From Arabidopsis thaliana (lineage: Eukaryota > Streptophyta > Magnoliopsida > Brassicales > Brassicaceae): a stretch of DNA of 64,000 nt. The translations under genes and the position numbers were made by a program. The stretch lies in NCBI RefSeq assembly GCF_000001735.4, contig NC_003071.7, positions 2,057,001 through 2,121,000 on the forward strand. The letters are read 5' to 3'. Shown here piece by piece: positions 1 through 11,951 of the stretch. The notes beneath the pieces are model-generated. The model was not told where the DNA came from. It made no database searches and saw only the letters and a program-made list of their open reading frames with translations. Within the stretch, counting starts at the first letter, position 1. Each line of letters begins with the position of its first letter.

Positions 1-746
1 GAATGCTACTTTTTTTTATTTTGAAATGTAACTTTATTGCAACAACAAAAATTCTTACTATTTTGAAAAGTTTAGAAATAAATCAAAGAATTTAAAGAAT
101 TCAAAATGTTTGTGGAGAGTGGAAATATATAGACCAACTTGCTTAATTTTGGAATGCTTTTGGCCAGTAACTTTTTCGGCCTCACCAAGGGCTGTCTCCG
201 AAGAATTGCTGTCTCAGCTGAAAATATAAAGAAGAGGAAGCAAAAATGCAAAACTTTTGAGATAGAAGATCTCATAGTATGGGGGGGGGGGGGGTGGTTT
301 GCTGCATATAAGTCACGACCTAGACTTTGAAGAAGCTTGAAGAACATCATCAGCTCATTTATAGGTTTCTTAATAACACTAAAGTAACACAAATAGAGCG
401 AACTTGGCCATCTCCAAAAACAGTGGCAGGCCTAGAATGGTTGTTTACCAGGGTCATATTAAATATACTTAATTTATTCCTTTTTAAAATTATATAAATC
501 TAAACTATAATTAAAGAATACACAAATCTTGTGCTTTTTTACAAAAGTTATTTGTAATAAAACATCTGTTATAAAAAAAAGAATAGCAGAATAATACGTT
601 TTGACCCAAACCAAACAAAATCTGTGGAAAAACTAATAAAAATAAGGGGTAAAAGAGGGCTTGAACTCTTGTAATAGAGGTCAAAATGACATTTTTAACC
701 AACTAAGCTAAGTTTACTAATCTGTCCGATATAATATAACTATTTA
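1..746. other. Intergenic sequence with a 14-G homopolymer
   Basis: No convincing gene. A run of 14 G lies at 281-294, unusual in this AT-rich surrounding. A reading frame of about 106 codons on the - strand (72-392) spans this tract, but it resembles no family I recognise and has hydrophobic, AT-driven composition. I treat it as chance. Confidence 0.5.
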
Positions 747-969
747 CTCCCTTTGTTCCATAAAGTTTAATGTTTTGGGTTTTATTTTTGTTCTATGAAG
801 ATTGATGTTGTAGGTTAATATTTTTTTTTTATTAGTAACCAATAGGGAGAAGAGAGAAGTAGAACTTATATTATTAAATTAACAGAAAAGTAGTAAAAGT
901 AATATTAAAGTTACTTTTCTTAATTTATGTGAAAAAACCAAAACATCATTCTTTTAGGAACATAGAGAG
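747..969. mobile_element. Stowaway-like MITE (Tc1/mariner type), 223 bp
   Basis: The left end begins CTCCCTTTGTTCC and the right end, read on the other strand, begins CTCTCTATGTTCC. The similarity continues inward for about 30 bases (both ends reach a TGTTTTGG block). The element is flanked by TA on both sides (745-746 and 970-971). Small size, CTCCCT-type termini and a TA target duplication are the hallmarks of Stowaway MITEs. It encodes nothing. Confidence 0.75.
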
Positions 970-1075
970 TATAATTTAGAGGGGGTCATGTAAACCCCAT
1001 TCTTTTGATCGTGGGTCCGTCCTAATCCAAAAAGTAACACAACTAGAGTGAACTTGACTATCTATATTAGATATA

Positions 1076-1104
1076 CTAGATGAGTACCCACGCTACGCGT
1101 GGGT
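1076..1104 (-). mobile_element. Helitron 3' terminus, element extends rightward
   Basis: Read on the - strand this is a hairpin with an 8-bp perfect stem and 3-base loop (ACCCACGC / GCGTGGGT, 1086-1104), a short spacer, then CTAG (1076-1079) next to host sequence. A hairpin about 10 bases before a CTRR end is the diagnostic 3' end of Helitrons. The 5' TC end was not located with confidence. No coding capacity is visible, so this is probably a non-autonomous ATREP-type copy. Confidence 0.6.
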
Positions 1105-2112
1105 TTATTTTGAAAATTGTTAAAAAATATTTATATTGATTGTTATTTTTGCTAATTTATGTTTATTTTTGTATTGTTAATAAAACTAGATCCATAATAT
1201 ATATTTACAATTTTTATAGTTAGATTCATTTGTAACTCGTAATATCAATTTCTAATTTTCATGTATAAAGCTGATTATTTATAAGATGTTAATATTTTTT
1301 CACTATCATGAATTCATATAACAACAATATATGATATTTTGATATAATTATGTGTAACCATGTTACTTGTGTGGTCTAAAATTTACCTAACTCGTTTATA
1401 AATAAATCAATTCCTTGTTTTATGTACTTCAACAACATTGTAAGAAGCTCATGATTAAAGTTTGGATTGACTTCAACTGAATAAAATCTGAAGAGTATTC
1501 GTATGAAAAAGGGGTATGAAGAAAATAAAAAGATAACAAAAATTGAATTTCATTTAAGTCAACACTTTTAAATCTTTTGTCATTGCATATATCAATATTA
1601 GAAATATGATCGTGTCTTGAATGATTTGACAATTGTCTAACTTGATTATAAATAAACTATTTCTGGTTTTATATATTCTCCTGATATAATACTCCAACAA
1701 CATTTTTATAGGCTCATGATTAAATATATAGAATTGATATAAACTGAACAAGATTTCAAGAGTTTTCATATAAAAAAAATAAAAAGAAAGCAAAAATGAA
1801 AGTATCATTTAAGTCAATACTTTTAGATCTTCTGTCATTGCATATATCCATATAAGAGAAATGATCGTTTATTAAATTATTTGGTAGGTCTTATGTTTTA
1901 AAGGTTTATAATAGTGTATTAAAAACATTTAGTCATTATAGAGTAGTGATTATTGCTATAAAAAAAATAATAATAAAATTATATAATGAAAGTAGTGCTT
2001 AATTTATTAACATATTTTTTTGTTTTTTTTTTTTATTTTAAGAAAATCAATTAATGATGATATATTTAATTTGGTTATTTAATTTTATTAATTTTTAGTT
2101 TAAAAAATATTG

Positions 2113-2152
2113 AATGACACATGTCATCTTCTTGTGTGATGATGTGTCATTC
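2113..2152. repeat. Short hairpin-forming inverted repeat
   Basis: Arms GAATGACACATGTCATC and GATGATGTGTCATTC are near-perfect inverted copies separated by about 9 bases. It lies in AT-rich sequence between a Helitron end and a Harbinger-like MITE. It may be a subterminal structure of the Helitron-like element to its left; this is inference. Confidence 0.5.
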
Positions 2153-2193
2153 ATATGGAGAGAGTTGACCAACTTTCATATATATGATTTTAA

Positions 2194-2664
2194 GAGCATC
2201 CTCATTGAACAAATAATGAGGATGTCTTTAATTATAATAAGAATAAAAATAAAATAAAAGTAAAGTCTATTGGAGAAAGAGGAGAGAGGGTGTCTTCCCA
2301 CCGACACTAAAGACATTTTTATAGACACATGTTTACATTTGGCACTCATTGATTGGTTAATATTTTTTTAATAACTAAATAATTAATTAAATGATAAAAC
2401 TGTATTAAAAATTAATATTTTTATTGGCTAGACTATTAAGTGTGTATGTCACCAATAAAACTCTGTCACCCCTTAAGAGAGTGTCTTAAAATATAACTAA
2501 AAGGAAATATCAATAATGTTAGATAATTTTCTAGGAGAATGTGAGCCACCATCTCTTCACTTTTATCAAGTTTGTTATGTTTTAAGACACCTACAATTAA
2601 ATATAATTATTTTATAATTAAATTTATGTTAAGACACCCACCAAAAGTTATGCAATGAAGATGG
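2194..2664. mobile_element. PIF/Harbinger-like MITE, 471 bp
   Basis: The left end GAGCATCCTCATTG and the inverted right end CCATCTTCATTG match. The element is bordered by TAA on both sides (2191-2193 and 2665-2667), the 3-bp target duplication expected of PIF/Harbinger elements. It is AT-rich inside and has no reading frame worth reporting. Confidence 0.65.
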
Positions 2665-2914
2665 TAACTTGTGCATAGAGCTGTGCAGAGATAACTATCT
2701 CGCATAACATAACTAGTGGAGGTATATACTACATGGCTAAGAGGTTCATAGTTCACGGATTCGTACATCTTTCACGATAGGACACATTATGTAATTAATT
2801 CTCTGTTGGAGCAGTGACTGAGGTAGACTTTGTATTGGTAGGGTCAATCTTTATTTAAAAACTAAAAGTATGTTTTGAACAAAGATTTATAGGGGTCAAT
2901 AAGCATATGTTTTA

Positions 2915-3906
2915 GGGTGAATTAAAAATCTATGCTCAGAGGAATGAATAATTAAGTATCTGTGCATGAAGATTTGTTATTTAGTTCTCTCTCATCAAAC
3001 TCAAATTAATGTCAAAAATACCCTTCATCACATATACACGTTAACAAGAAAAATATCAACATAAACTCATTATATCCAACAACAAAAAAAGAGTTTGGGC
3101 GGTAACAAGCTTAGATAGTTAATTATTTGATTAGTATGATAAACATGTTTTAAAAAATTGTAGCAAAGTGAAAGCACTATTTATCTTACGTCGAAAACAT
3201 GTTCTCCGTGTTGAATCATTTATTATATGATGTGTATTATATAATAACATATTTATTTATGACTAATAAGCATTTATTGAAATAGGATAATATTATCTAT
3301 AAAACAAAAAGACTACATTTCGGAACTTAATAATTAAAATATGAATACACTCGATTAGGTTATAAAAAAAGCTCTTTGTGTACCAATGTAAAGGCGCTAA
3401 AACTTTTTTTAATTAGAAAAAAGGGTCCGTTGAGCACCCTATGGATATGTCATAATAGATCCGAACATTTGGTAATTTAATTATTACTATTAACTTATAC
3501 ATTAGCAATTTAGTTATCACCCTAACATGTTTTTTAAAGTGGTAAATTGTATGCTACATTATAGATAACTATTATACATACCGAATTCTTATTTTTTATT
3601 TTTATTTTTTACCATGTTAACATTCGGTAACTAATAGATTAGCAATTATCCATTCTCGTAATATGTTAATTTATTCATTAGTTTATTTATTTATCATGAT
3701 AATTTGTTTATCACCGTTAACTTATGCGTTATCATGAAAGTTGAACTTCTTCTTCCTTTTTTCTTCTCTTTCTTTCCAATCTCTTTCTCTCTCACAAGGG
3801 TAAGAATGTCAAAACATCACTCTCTCTCTTATCCACCTAAAGAATAAATTTTTATGCATAGTTACTTAATTATTCATTCCTCTGAACATATCTATTATAA
3901 TTTCCC
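2915..3906. mobile_element. Non-autonomous Mutator-like element, 992 bp
   Basis: Terminal inverted repeats of about 65-70 bp run inward from GGGTGAATT (left) and GGGAAATTA (right, other strand). They share a long block around TCAGAGGAATGAATAATTAA. A perfect 9-bp direct repeat, TATGTTTTA, lies at 2906-2914 and 3907-3915; 9 bp is the Mutator-superfamily signature. The interior is non-coding. Confidence 0.85.
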
Positions 3907-4639
3907 TATGTTTTAACTATTTTTCCGAATTTTACTTATAAAATTAGAAGTAAATGAAAAAATTTCTACAAATCTATAGGGGTCAATTGAACCCCATAAA
4001 AACCATCTACCTCTGCCCTTGTGTTGGAGAGCATATCATTTCTATTGCAGATCAAACCCGTAATCTACTAGATCTCTATGTTTTGGGTAATTCAGGGGCG
4101 TAACCACTAGATCAACTTAGTCTTTGGTATATGAAATATATATTTTACAAGTGCATGATAATTTTCTTGTAGTATATTGTTGATCCGTAGAAAGAACAAA
4201 TGTTTGTGTGTTAAACAAACTATCTTAGTCTCTTATTAGGGTTATGGTGGGATAAGAAAATCTTCAACATACGTGTTCCCCAGTTAGTTCAATATGGTAT
4301 AACGAGAAAACAAAATGAAAGTTTTTCATTTAGTGGTACTTATTGATCATCATATCATCTTGTCCAATAGTTTAATAATTAATGTTTGTTGAAGAGCAGA
4401 TTTTTTTTTTACTCCCGTATTCTCGATAAGAGACCCAAAAAATTTAGGTAATTTTTTTTTATGAATGTGCATGTAGTTTGCGTCTACATCATCTGAATCA
4501 TTCGACCCAGAATAAAAGGTGCCTGAGACTCTGTGACAATAAACTTGGATCTGACTTTGTGATGAACTTTGCACTGACCAATATGTTTATAGTCTAACAA
4601 CGTTAAACTGGCTTCTCAATCTTAGGAATCAGAGATATA

Positions 4640-6080
4640 TTGGTATGATTAATACATGGATTCATGGCAGTTGTGTTAAAGAACAACTTAACCTCTTTAA
4701 TGACATTGACACCTATTATCTTCCAACAATTTTGGTAGAAACTGACGTGAGACTATCGAATCCTGGTACTTTTCTGGAGCCTATATTGCCGAAGAATTTG
4801 TACATCTATGTACTTAAATGATATTAGACCGTCGGGTCCTACTGATAACATGTAATATTAACTGAGATAGATGCCTCTGAACAAATAGTTCTCCAGCCAT
4901 AAGACAGAGAGTATGATTTTATATTTTTCAAAGATTAGATTTCTGAAAATATCTCTCTTTAAAGACTTTGGCAAAAAGAGAATCTCGAAACGTTATCAAA
5001 CGCCATAACTGTTTCGACGGTAGAGCTGAATTAAAATCATTTGTACTCCAAAAATCTAAACTACATTCCAATTTGCTACAACATAATTTGTTCAAAGCTA
5101 TCCAGTGTGTAGCTCTAGACTCACCATTCGAATTCCACAAAAATTATTGCGACCGCACTTGTTAATTTGGAAGTGACTGTTTTCGGAAGTCTAAAACAAG
5201 ACATTACATAAGTTGGCAATATCGTAGCTACCGATTTAATCATCACTTCTTTCCCTCATTTAGATAAGAATTTTACCGACCACCATTTATTCTACTCTGT
5301 AATCTATCTCGAACAAAGGAGAATATTTTTTATCTTAGAACTTCCTAGACTTTCCGGTAGCCCGAGATAATAACCCATACCGTCGATATTATGTATACCC
5401 AAGGTGAATTTAATTTATTCCTTTGAAGAGTCATCTACTTTATGACCGAACCAGATCGATGATTTTGAAAAATTTATCATTTACCTCGAAACCGCTTCAT
5501 ATTGTTTTAAGAAACCCGAATATTACTTCGCATTGTTCTTTATCAGCCTTACAAAAGAAAATACTAGCATCCGCAAATAACAAATGAGAAACTGAGGGGC
5601 TTGTTGTTGATACTTTGATGCTTGTAATCATCTTTCCTTGTTCTACTTTCCGAATATTCGCAATTAGCATTTTTGTACAAAAGATGAATAAGTAAGGAAA
5701 AAGCAGATCTCCTTGTCTTAAGCCCCTAGATTGGGTTAAAGTAATACACCACATTATCCATGATATCCACTTTTCGCACAAGTATATTTTCCTTAATAAT
5801 TCATCAATGAAATTCTATTCAACCCTATCATATGCTTTACTCATATCTGTTTTAATCGTCATGACTTTGGTTTACGTGAAGAATTATTTCTTAACCCATT
5901 AAACATCTTATGTGCATTAAGAATATTATCTGAAATCAGACGTCCTTCAACAAACGCATATTGAGTTTCCAAAATAAAAATTGGTAGAACCATAGTAAGT
6001 CTTTGACATTTAAAATAATTGTATTTGTTTTTTTTAACAGTAGTATGTATTTCTATTATTAAATTAAATGACAACATTTA
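4640..6080 (-). pseudogene. Degenerate L1-type LINE, reverse transcriptase and downstream region
   Basis: Reading the - strand from about 6077 to 4640, successive frames give recognisable plant LINE reverse-transcriptase pieces. They include FVEGRLISDNIL, then SKAYDRVE, then RGLRQGD with SHLLFAD (5497-5781), and further down KQLWRLIT and SLFAKVFKERYF (4928-5140). The catalytic FADD box reads FADA. The Trp codon expected after SKAYDRVE is a TAG stop, and the frame changes repeatedly. The order of motifs matches a LINE ORF2 running leftward. It cannot encode an active enzyme. Confidence 0.8.
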
Positions 6081-6239
6081 ATATAAACAAATAATTTAAT
6101 TTATATATTATTTTGGATAATTAATCAATGAATATTTTTGTTGTTATAAATAAAATAAAAATCAATGATTATGTAATATTCCAAATTTAATTTTTGCAAT
6201 TAGTATGATTATCAAAAGCAAATTAATTTTATTATTTTT

Positions 6240-6471
6240 ATTAATTTCCTAGAATATATTTAGTAGAAAATCCCAAAGAACAAATTTCTTACCAAAATTT
6301 GGTAGGAAACTGGTAAAAATATTCTTATTTGTTTTCTACAAATTTTTTTACGATTTTTCCTAAGAACATATTTTGTAGGAAATTTCTTACAAAATCTTTA
6401 CCAATTTCAATTTCCTAGATGACATTCCCTACGACATATTTTCGTAGGAAATGAAACGTTTTCTTGTAGTA
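6240..6471. mobile_element. CACTA-type transposon end with subterminal repeats
   Basis: Read from the right on the - strand the sequence begins TACTACAAGAAAACG, one base from the CACTACAAGAAAA terminus of plant CACTA elements. Inside are several copies in both orientations of a TTTCCTACGAAA-like motif, as expected of subterminal transposase binding sites. The matching left end was not found, so this may be a solo end or a truncated copy. Confidence 0.55.
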
Positions 6472-6803
6472 GATCACAATGGTGTATGCGATATCCTTGT
6501 GCCAACCTAGAAGATCAATTGACACTTGGAAAACGTTAAAACATTAGAAAATCCCTAAAAATCAACGTACATTAACTTAAAGATGGTATGTTTAATGTAC
6601 ATGAAAGAACACATATCATCCATTAACTTTATAGTTAATAGAGCTATAAGATGAGTTAAAAATATATACATGAACGAACAAGAAATTAAAAAGATGAAGC
6701 TATATATATTATATTTCATCAATGTAATGTACAAAGAGAAGGTATAATGTTTTCAAACTAAGCTAAATTAAAAACTACACTCCTGCAAAACATTGGTATT
6801 ATG

Positions 6804-7110
6804 GCTTCGAATGGTGACCAAACCGCACAGTGCGGTGCGTTTCAAATAGTAACGAAATTCTTTACATATACATGTGTATGTAAATATTTTTGTTACTATT
6901 TGAACCGCACCGCATTTTATCCGCAGTTGAATCGCACGTCTCCACTCGGAACCAATGAGTCTGAATGATGACTGCGTTTTGCGGTGCGGGAGAAGTGCGG
7001 TGCAGTTCAAATAGTAACGAAAATACATAGATACATATGTATATATAGAGATTTTGATACTCTGTTATAACATTCTTACGGTGCGGTTTTGGGTGTATTC
7101 ACAGCTTATA
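6804..7110. repeat. Dispersed repeat block with GCGGTGCG-type motifs
   Basis: A roughly 30-base segment, GCGGTGCGTTTCAAATAGTA and onward, occurs near 6829, again in direct orientation near 6990, and inverted near 6889-6920 (GTTACTATTTGAACCGCACC). Local GC content is higher than in the flanks. It looks like the remains of a small DNA transposon, possibly hAT-related. I cannot set exact ends. Confidence 0.45.
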
Positions 7111-7486
7111 TATGACTATGCCATGCAACAAATTTCAACCTACAATGCCATATATTGCCTAACTATAAAATATATCACACATCAAATCAAACAGTTTTGA
7201 TACATAACAATCCACTCCATACATGACTCATTAATTTTTCATTTGTAACCTGAAACACAACAGCTTTCATCATAGCTAACGTATGTTCTAGACATATCAA
7301 GCGAAGAAGATTCACCAAAGTCGGTTATTTTATTTGATCTCCTCTTCGAGATCACAAAATATTTTCGTTGTTTCAAATATGTAACAAAAAAAAAAAAACT
7401 AGATTAGCAGATTCAAAATATCAACAACTATGTTACACAACTTACGCATCTTTTTCAAGCATCTCCACGTTCATGAAGCATGCATC

Positions 7487-7680
7487 AAAACCATGAGGTA
7501 GCTACTTAATTCCCAATTGTTTATATACTTACTTAATGCAAATAATGTAACCATATAAATGACATAACTTAACAATCATTTTTTTATTTTCATGTGAATT
7601 TAAATTTTCTTTAGAACGTGCCAATAGTGAGAAAAAAAAACATTAAGACATCAAGAAGTGAAGAAAGTAATAATTTATAG
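7487..7680. repeat. Direct repeat flanking a fold-back element, copy 1
   Basis: The stretch starting CAAAACCATGAGGTAGCTAC at 7487 recurs near 9180 as CAAAACCATGGGACGGCTAC, and both continue into AATTGTTTATATACTTA and TTAATGCAAA. A further shared motif (AAGAAGTGAAGAAAGTAA / AAGAAGTAAAGAAAGTAA) follows in each. The two copies bracket the fold-back element, suggesting that a local duplication surrounds it. Confidence 0.6.
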
Positions 7681-8088
7681 GGTGATTTGCAAGAATAACA
7701 AAAAAAAAACTGAAAATTAAATATATAGCACCTATTATGTATCAATTAAGTAAATAACACTCTAACCATGAAAAAAGTCTAAACGACCCTTGCTTTAGTC
7801 TTTCCAGAGGTAAGTGGGAGAGATGTCGTCGACATTGAACGAGATGATGATTGGTGAATATAGAGATGTTCTAGTGAAAGGGAAGAAGATAGAAATCCAG
7901 CGAAGAGGATGAGATAGACAAATCCAACAAGAAAGCAAAGAAGAGAAATGAAGACGAATTTTCAGCGGCTGGGATATGCAACATACACCAGAGATGACAA
8001 ACAAGGGGTATAATTGTCCCAAATACATAAAATACAGAAGATATCAACTTGTTTTTTTGAAAATTGTTAGTTTCTTAATTTAATTTTT

Positions 8089-9146
8089 GGGAGATTTGCA
8101 AAACTACTATTTTTTACTACTATTTTGCAACAATACTCTTTTATGTTATCCATTTAAAAAAATACTTCTTCCCTTTAACAGAATGAACAAATTACCCTCA
8201 TCTAATAGGAACATGTAATTGGAAACTAAAATTTTCCCGCCAAATTTTTGGAGTCAAAATTTATTTTTTCCGCCAAAAAATAATTTCCGCCAAACTTTTT
8301 TTCCGCAAAAAAAAGAAAAAATTTCCCGTCAAAACTTTTTTATAAAACTTTTTTCTCAACAAAAAAAAATACTTTTAAAAATCCTTGTAATTTTTTTTGC
8401 CGGGAAAGAGATTTACAAGGGATTTTAAAAGGGTTTTAAAAGATTTACAAGAGATTTTAAAAGGGTTTTAAAATATTTACAAGGGATTTTAAAAGGGTTT
8501 TAAAAAATTTACAAGTGATTTTAAAAGATTTACAAGGGATTTTAAAAGGTTTTAAAAAAATTTACAAAAGTTTATAATTGATCTTGTAAATTCTTTAAAA
8601 ATCTTTTAAAACTCTTTTAAAGCATTTAAAAATCTCTTGTAAATCTTTTAAAACCCTTTTAAAATCCCTTGTAAATCTTTTAAAACACTTTTAAACCCTT
8701 TAAAAATCTTTAAAAAAACCTTTATAAATCTTTTAAAACTCTTTAAAATCTCTTGTAAATATTTTAAAACCCTTTTAAAATCCCTTGTAAATCTTTTAAA
8801 ACCCTTTTAAAATCTCTTGTAAATGTTTTAAAACCTTTTTAAAATAATTTTAAACCCTTTAAAAATCGTTAAAAAACTTTTGTAAATCTTTTAAAGCCCT
8901 TTAAAATCCCTTGTAAATATTATAAAACCCTTTTAAAATCCCTTGTAAATCTATTTCCCGCCAAAAAAACTTTTTTTCGCGGAAAAAATATTTTTGGAAA
9001 AGAAATTTTGGCGGGAATTCTATTTTTGAAATTTTTTGGCGGGAAAAGATTTTGATGGAAACATTTTGGCGGGAAATTTATTTTAGAATATTTTAAGCGA
9101 AAAAATTTTCTTAATTTTTTTTGCTGTTAGTTTTGCAAATTTTCCC
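8089..9146. mobile_element. Large fold-back (Mutator-like?) element rich in palindromic repeats
   Basis: The ends GGGAGATTTGCAAAACTA (8089) and, inverted, GGGAAAATTTGCAAAACTA (ending 9146) are terminal inverted repeats. Between them, 8395-8580 holds tandem copies of a TTTACAAGGGATTTTAAAAG unit of about 30 bp. 8580-8960 holds the same unit inverted, so most of the element could fold into one hairpin. TTTCCCGC occurs at 8233-8240 and 8954-8961 on the + strand and inverted at 9039-9046 and 9069-9076. I did not find a matching 9-bp target duplication, so the superfamily is tentative. No protein is encoded. Confidence 0.7.
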
Positions 9147-9179
9147 AATTTATATGAGATATGTCAAACATTAAGACAT

Positions 9180-9285
9180 TCAAAACCATGGGACGGCTAC
9201 TTAATTCTTAATTGTTTATATACTTATTTAATGCAAAGGAACATACGAAAATCAAGAAGTAAAGAAAGTAACATATAAATTATTT
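9180..9285. repeat. Direct repeat flanking a fold-back element, copy 2
   Basis: Partner of the repeat at 7487-7680. The central 55-60 bases are nearly identical, with a few substitutions. It lies 34 bases beyond the right end of the fold-back element. Confidence 0.6.
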
Positions 9286-9552
9286 GTTTTTAATTCATAT
9301 GTCTATATGCAAAAAATTAAACATATAATTTTTGTAATTAAAATGGAAAACTAAAAATAAGATGGAGTGTATATAATTAAATTATATTTTTATCATAGTA
9401 AAACAAATATTTAAATTATATGGCAAAATCGAATTTGTAAGATTGAAATTTCGTTTAAGGAAATACAAAATTAAATACTAAAAAAGTATGTGAGTTATTA
9501 TTTTAAATTCAAATATCATTAATAAGATGAAATGTATAAGGACTCGATAGTC

Positions 9553-9663
9553 CAATTTACTCATGTGTATAGAAAGGCTAATCGTTTAGCTTATGGATTA
9601 CCAAATTATGTGTTTTTGTTATTGCTTAGTCTACATATATTTGATGTTTGTCGAAATGTCTGA
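9553..9663 (+). pseudogene. LINE 3'-terminal fragment (C-terminal tail of RNase H region)
   Basis: Translation from 9553 gives FTHVYRKANRLAYGLPNY and ends at TGA 9661-9663. The H-V-x-R-x-x-N-x-x-A pattern followed by a hydrophobic tail is typical of the end of the RNase H-like domain in plant LINE polyproteins. Nothing upstream belongs to it, so it is a 5'-truncated scrap. Confidence 0.6.
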
Positions 9664-10195
9664 GTGTAGTTATTATGTTATGAATAAATCGTAGGCGCTT
9701 TTGCCCTCTACATATTACTAAAAAAATGGAATGTATAGAACTAAATGACAATTTATTACGATGAAATAGATAATACAAACTTACGATGTATAGTAAAATT
9801 AAATGTATATTATTAAAATTTTATTTGATACAAAAATTAAAATTAAATATTAGAAAAATATATAATCATATTTACTATTCAAATTTAAATATTATTGATA
9901 AACATTTAAATAATTTATATTTTACATTCGAATTTTTTAGACGGACTTTATCTAGTATATAAATATTGTTAATAACTTACATCATTTTATTTTTTAATTT
10001 TGGTAAAATAATAATATATCCTGTTTTCATTAATTAATTTTGACTAAGGTCTCTTTAATTATAGAGTTGCCCAAAGAATTATTCTCAGATTTGTCCATCT
10101 CCGAGCATCTGGCTTCTCTGTCGCATCTTCTCTTCCCTTTCCCCCACCGACAATTCTATTCATCTCCGATCAAAAACTATTCCTTTCTGATCACA

Positions 10196-11951
10196 ATGCA
10201 TGCTCTCAAGGACAAAGTCTCACAAAAACTCTCTAATCTCTTCGCCGATTCTCCAAGCCAATCTGCTTCTCCTCGTTATTCCAACTCCGATTCTCCAAAG
10301 GTATGATATTTTCTTATCAGAAACCCTAATTGTTGTTTTCCTTAGATGGGTCTGGATTTGAATCTCGTTTGGTTGATTTGTGTAGGCTAGGTTGAATTCA
10401 AGTGTAGGCAAATCATTGTCTTCGTATTTCTCATTTGTTGTTCCTCAATCTGGGAACGAGGAGGATTCTGAGTTATGTCCACCTCTACCCATTAGAACAG
10501 AGAGCTATGAGTGTATTGAGAATTGCAAATCTGCTAATGGGCAAGCTAAAGCTGGAACCTTTATCTCAATTGGTGAAGATAAGGATTGTGAGTTACGTGT
10601 TTCTGCGAAAGTAGAAGAAAGTGGTAATGATTACTTTGATGGGGTGAAGAAGATGAGGGAATTAACAGAGAGCTCTGTGTTTATTACTGCTAACTTGTTT
10701 GAATTCTTGCATGCGAGTCTTCCTAATATTGTAAGAGGATGCAAATGGATCTTGTTGTATAGGTAAGGAAGTTTGTTTTCGTATCTTGTTTGGAGGTTTT
10801 GGAATTGTGGTTTTTGGTGTTAACTTTTTTATCGGATGAAGGGCAGTACGTTGAAACATGGTATATCACTTCGTACGCTTTTGCGAAGAAGTGGAGAGCT
10901 TCCTGGTCCTTGTTTACTGGTTTGTTTGCTTACCTCTATGCTCTTTGAATGGGGTAGATCTTAGTTTGTGATGATTTGGTGTGGTGCAGGTTGCTGGAGA
11001 CAAACAAGGTGCAGTGTTTGGAGCTCTGTTGGAATGTCCACTGCAACCTACTCCTAAGAGGAAATATCAGGCAGGCTAGCTAATTGTATTAGTGTTTGTC
11101 TGTGGAGATTGATTAGTTTCCTTATTACTGATTCTCTTTAGGTGTTTTTGATGATAGGGTACAAGCCAGACATTCTTGTTCACAACTATTTATGGTGAAC
11201 CACGCATATTTAGACCTACCGGTAATCATTTGAACCCCTTCTTTTATTATTTACTTCTCAAGAAATCGCGTATAGTTAGCTAATGGATTTATGGGAGGAA
11301 GAGTATAGAGAAAATTGAAGAGAATTCTTAAGTCTCTTCAAAATCAGATCTTAAGAATAAGAACATTTGGTTGCAGCTGGTTTTTATCCTAATCCTTCTT
11401 GGTTCTTGTTATCAAGACTTGATCCACACTTGTTTTAGTTAGTTGTATTGTTGATATAAACCATCTAGTGAAAGAAGAGTAACTTGTTTAGGAGAAGTTG
11501 ACATCCACTCAAGTATGTGTACTTAACTCAGGTACCTCTCTCATGAATTTGTGCGCAGGTGCCAACCGATATTACCTGATGTGTATGAATGAATTTTTGG
11601 CGTTTGGAGGTGGAGGAAACTTTGCACTATGTTTAGACGAAGATTTGTAAGGCACAATTTGGCTCAATCTCATTTAGAAAATTTCCCATTTTAATCGTTT
11701 TGATGATACTCAAACCAAACTTTGCTACATGAACTAGGTTGAAGGCAACAAGTGGACCTTCTGAAACATTTGGGAACGAATGTTTGGCTAGCAGCACGGA
11801 GTTTGAGTTAAAGAATGTCGAGGTATCGCTATATACATATATTTAGTTTGTGCTACTATCTTACTTGGGTCTTGGAAGTAATCAGTGAAAGTTCATGGTG
11901 TTAAATCTGCAGCTCTGGGGATTTGCACATGCGTCTCAATACCTCTCGTAA
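10196..11951 (+). CDS. OXR2: TLDc-domain oxidation resistance protein, 303 aa, eight exons
   Basis: Exons: 10196-10300, 10386-10762, 10847-10919, 10990-11070, 11158-11221, 11559-11646, 11738-11822 and 11913-11951, total 912 bp with stop. The N-terminal third is Ser-rich and unstructured. The TLDc domain fills the C-terminal half, with its marks LLYSTLKHGISL, GDKQGAVFGALLE, TFLFTT, YYLMCMNEFLAFGGGGNFAL and a final LWGFAHASQYLS. TLDc proteins protect against oxidative damage; the plant member is reported to be mitochondrial (family knowledge). I start at 10196 because MHALKDKVSQKL fits plant homologues; an in-frame upstream ATG at 10040 is less likely. All introns are GT-AG except intron 4, which has a GC donor at 11071. 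A TATA-like TATATAAATA lies at 9957-9966. The symbol rests on recalled Arabidopsis nomenclature. The 3' end is duplicated near PGR5. Confidence 0.93.

Noticed and set aside
72..392. 106-codon frame on the - strand
   Set aside because: It crosses a G14 tract, has low-complexity hydrophobic composition and no recognisable domain or splice context.
7795..8028. 77-codon - strand frame
   Set aside because: No domain, no flanking signals, and AT-rich repeat surroundings.
8395..8960. CRISPR-like array of TTTACAAG repeats
   Set aside because: Units are contiguous without unique spacers, occur in inverted halves, and the genome is eukaryotic.
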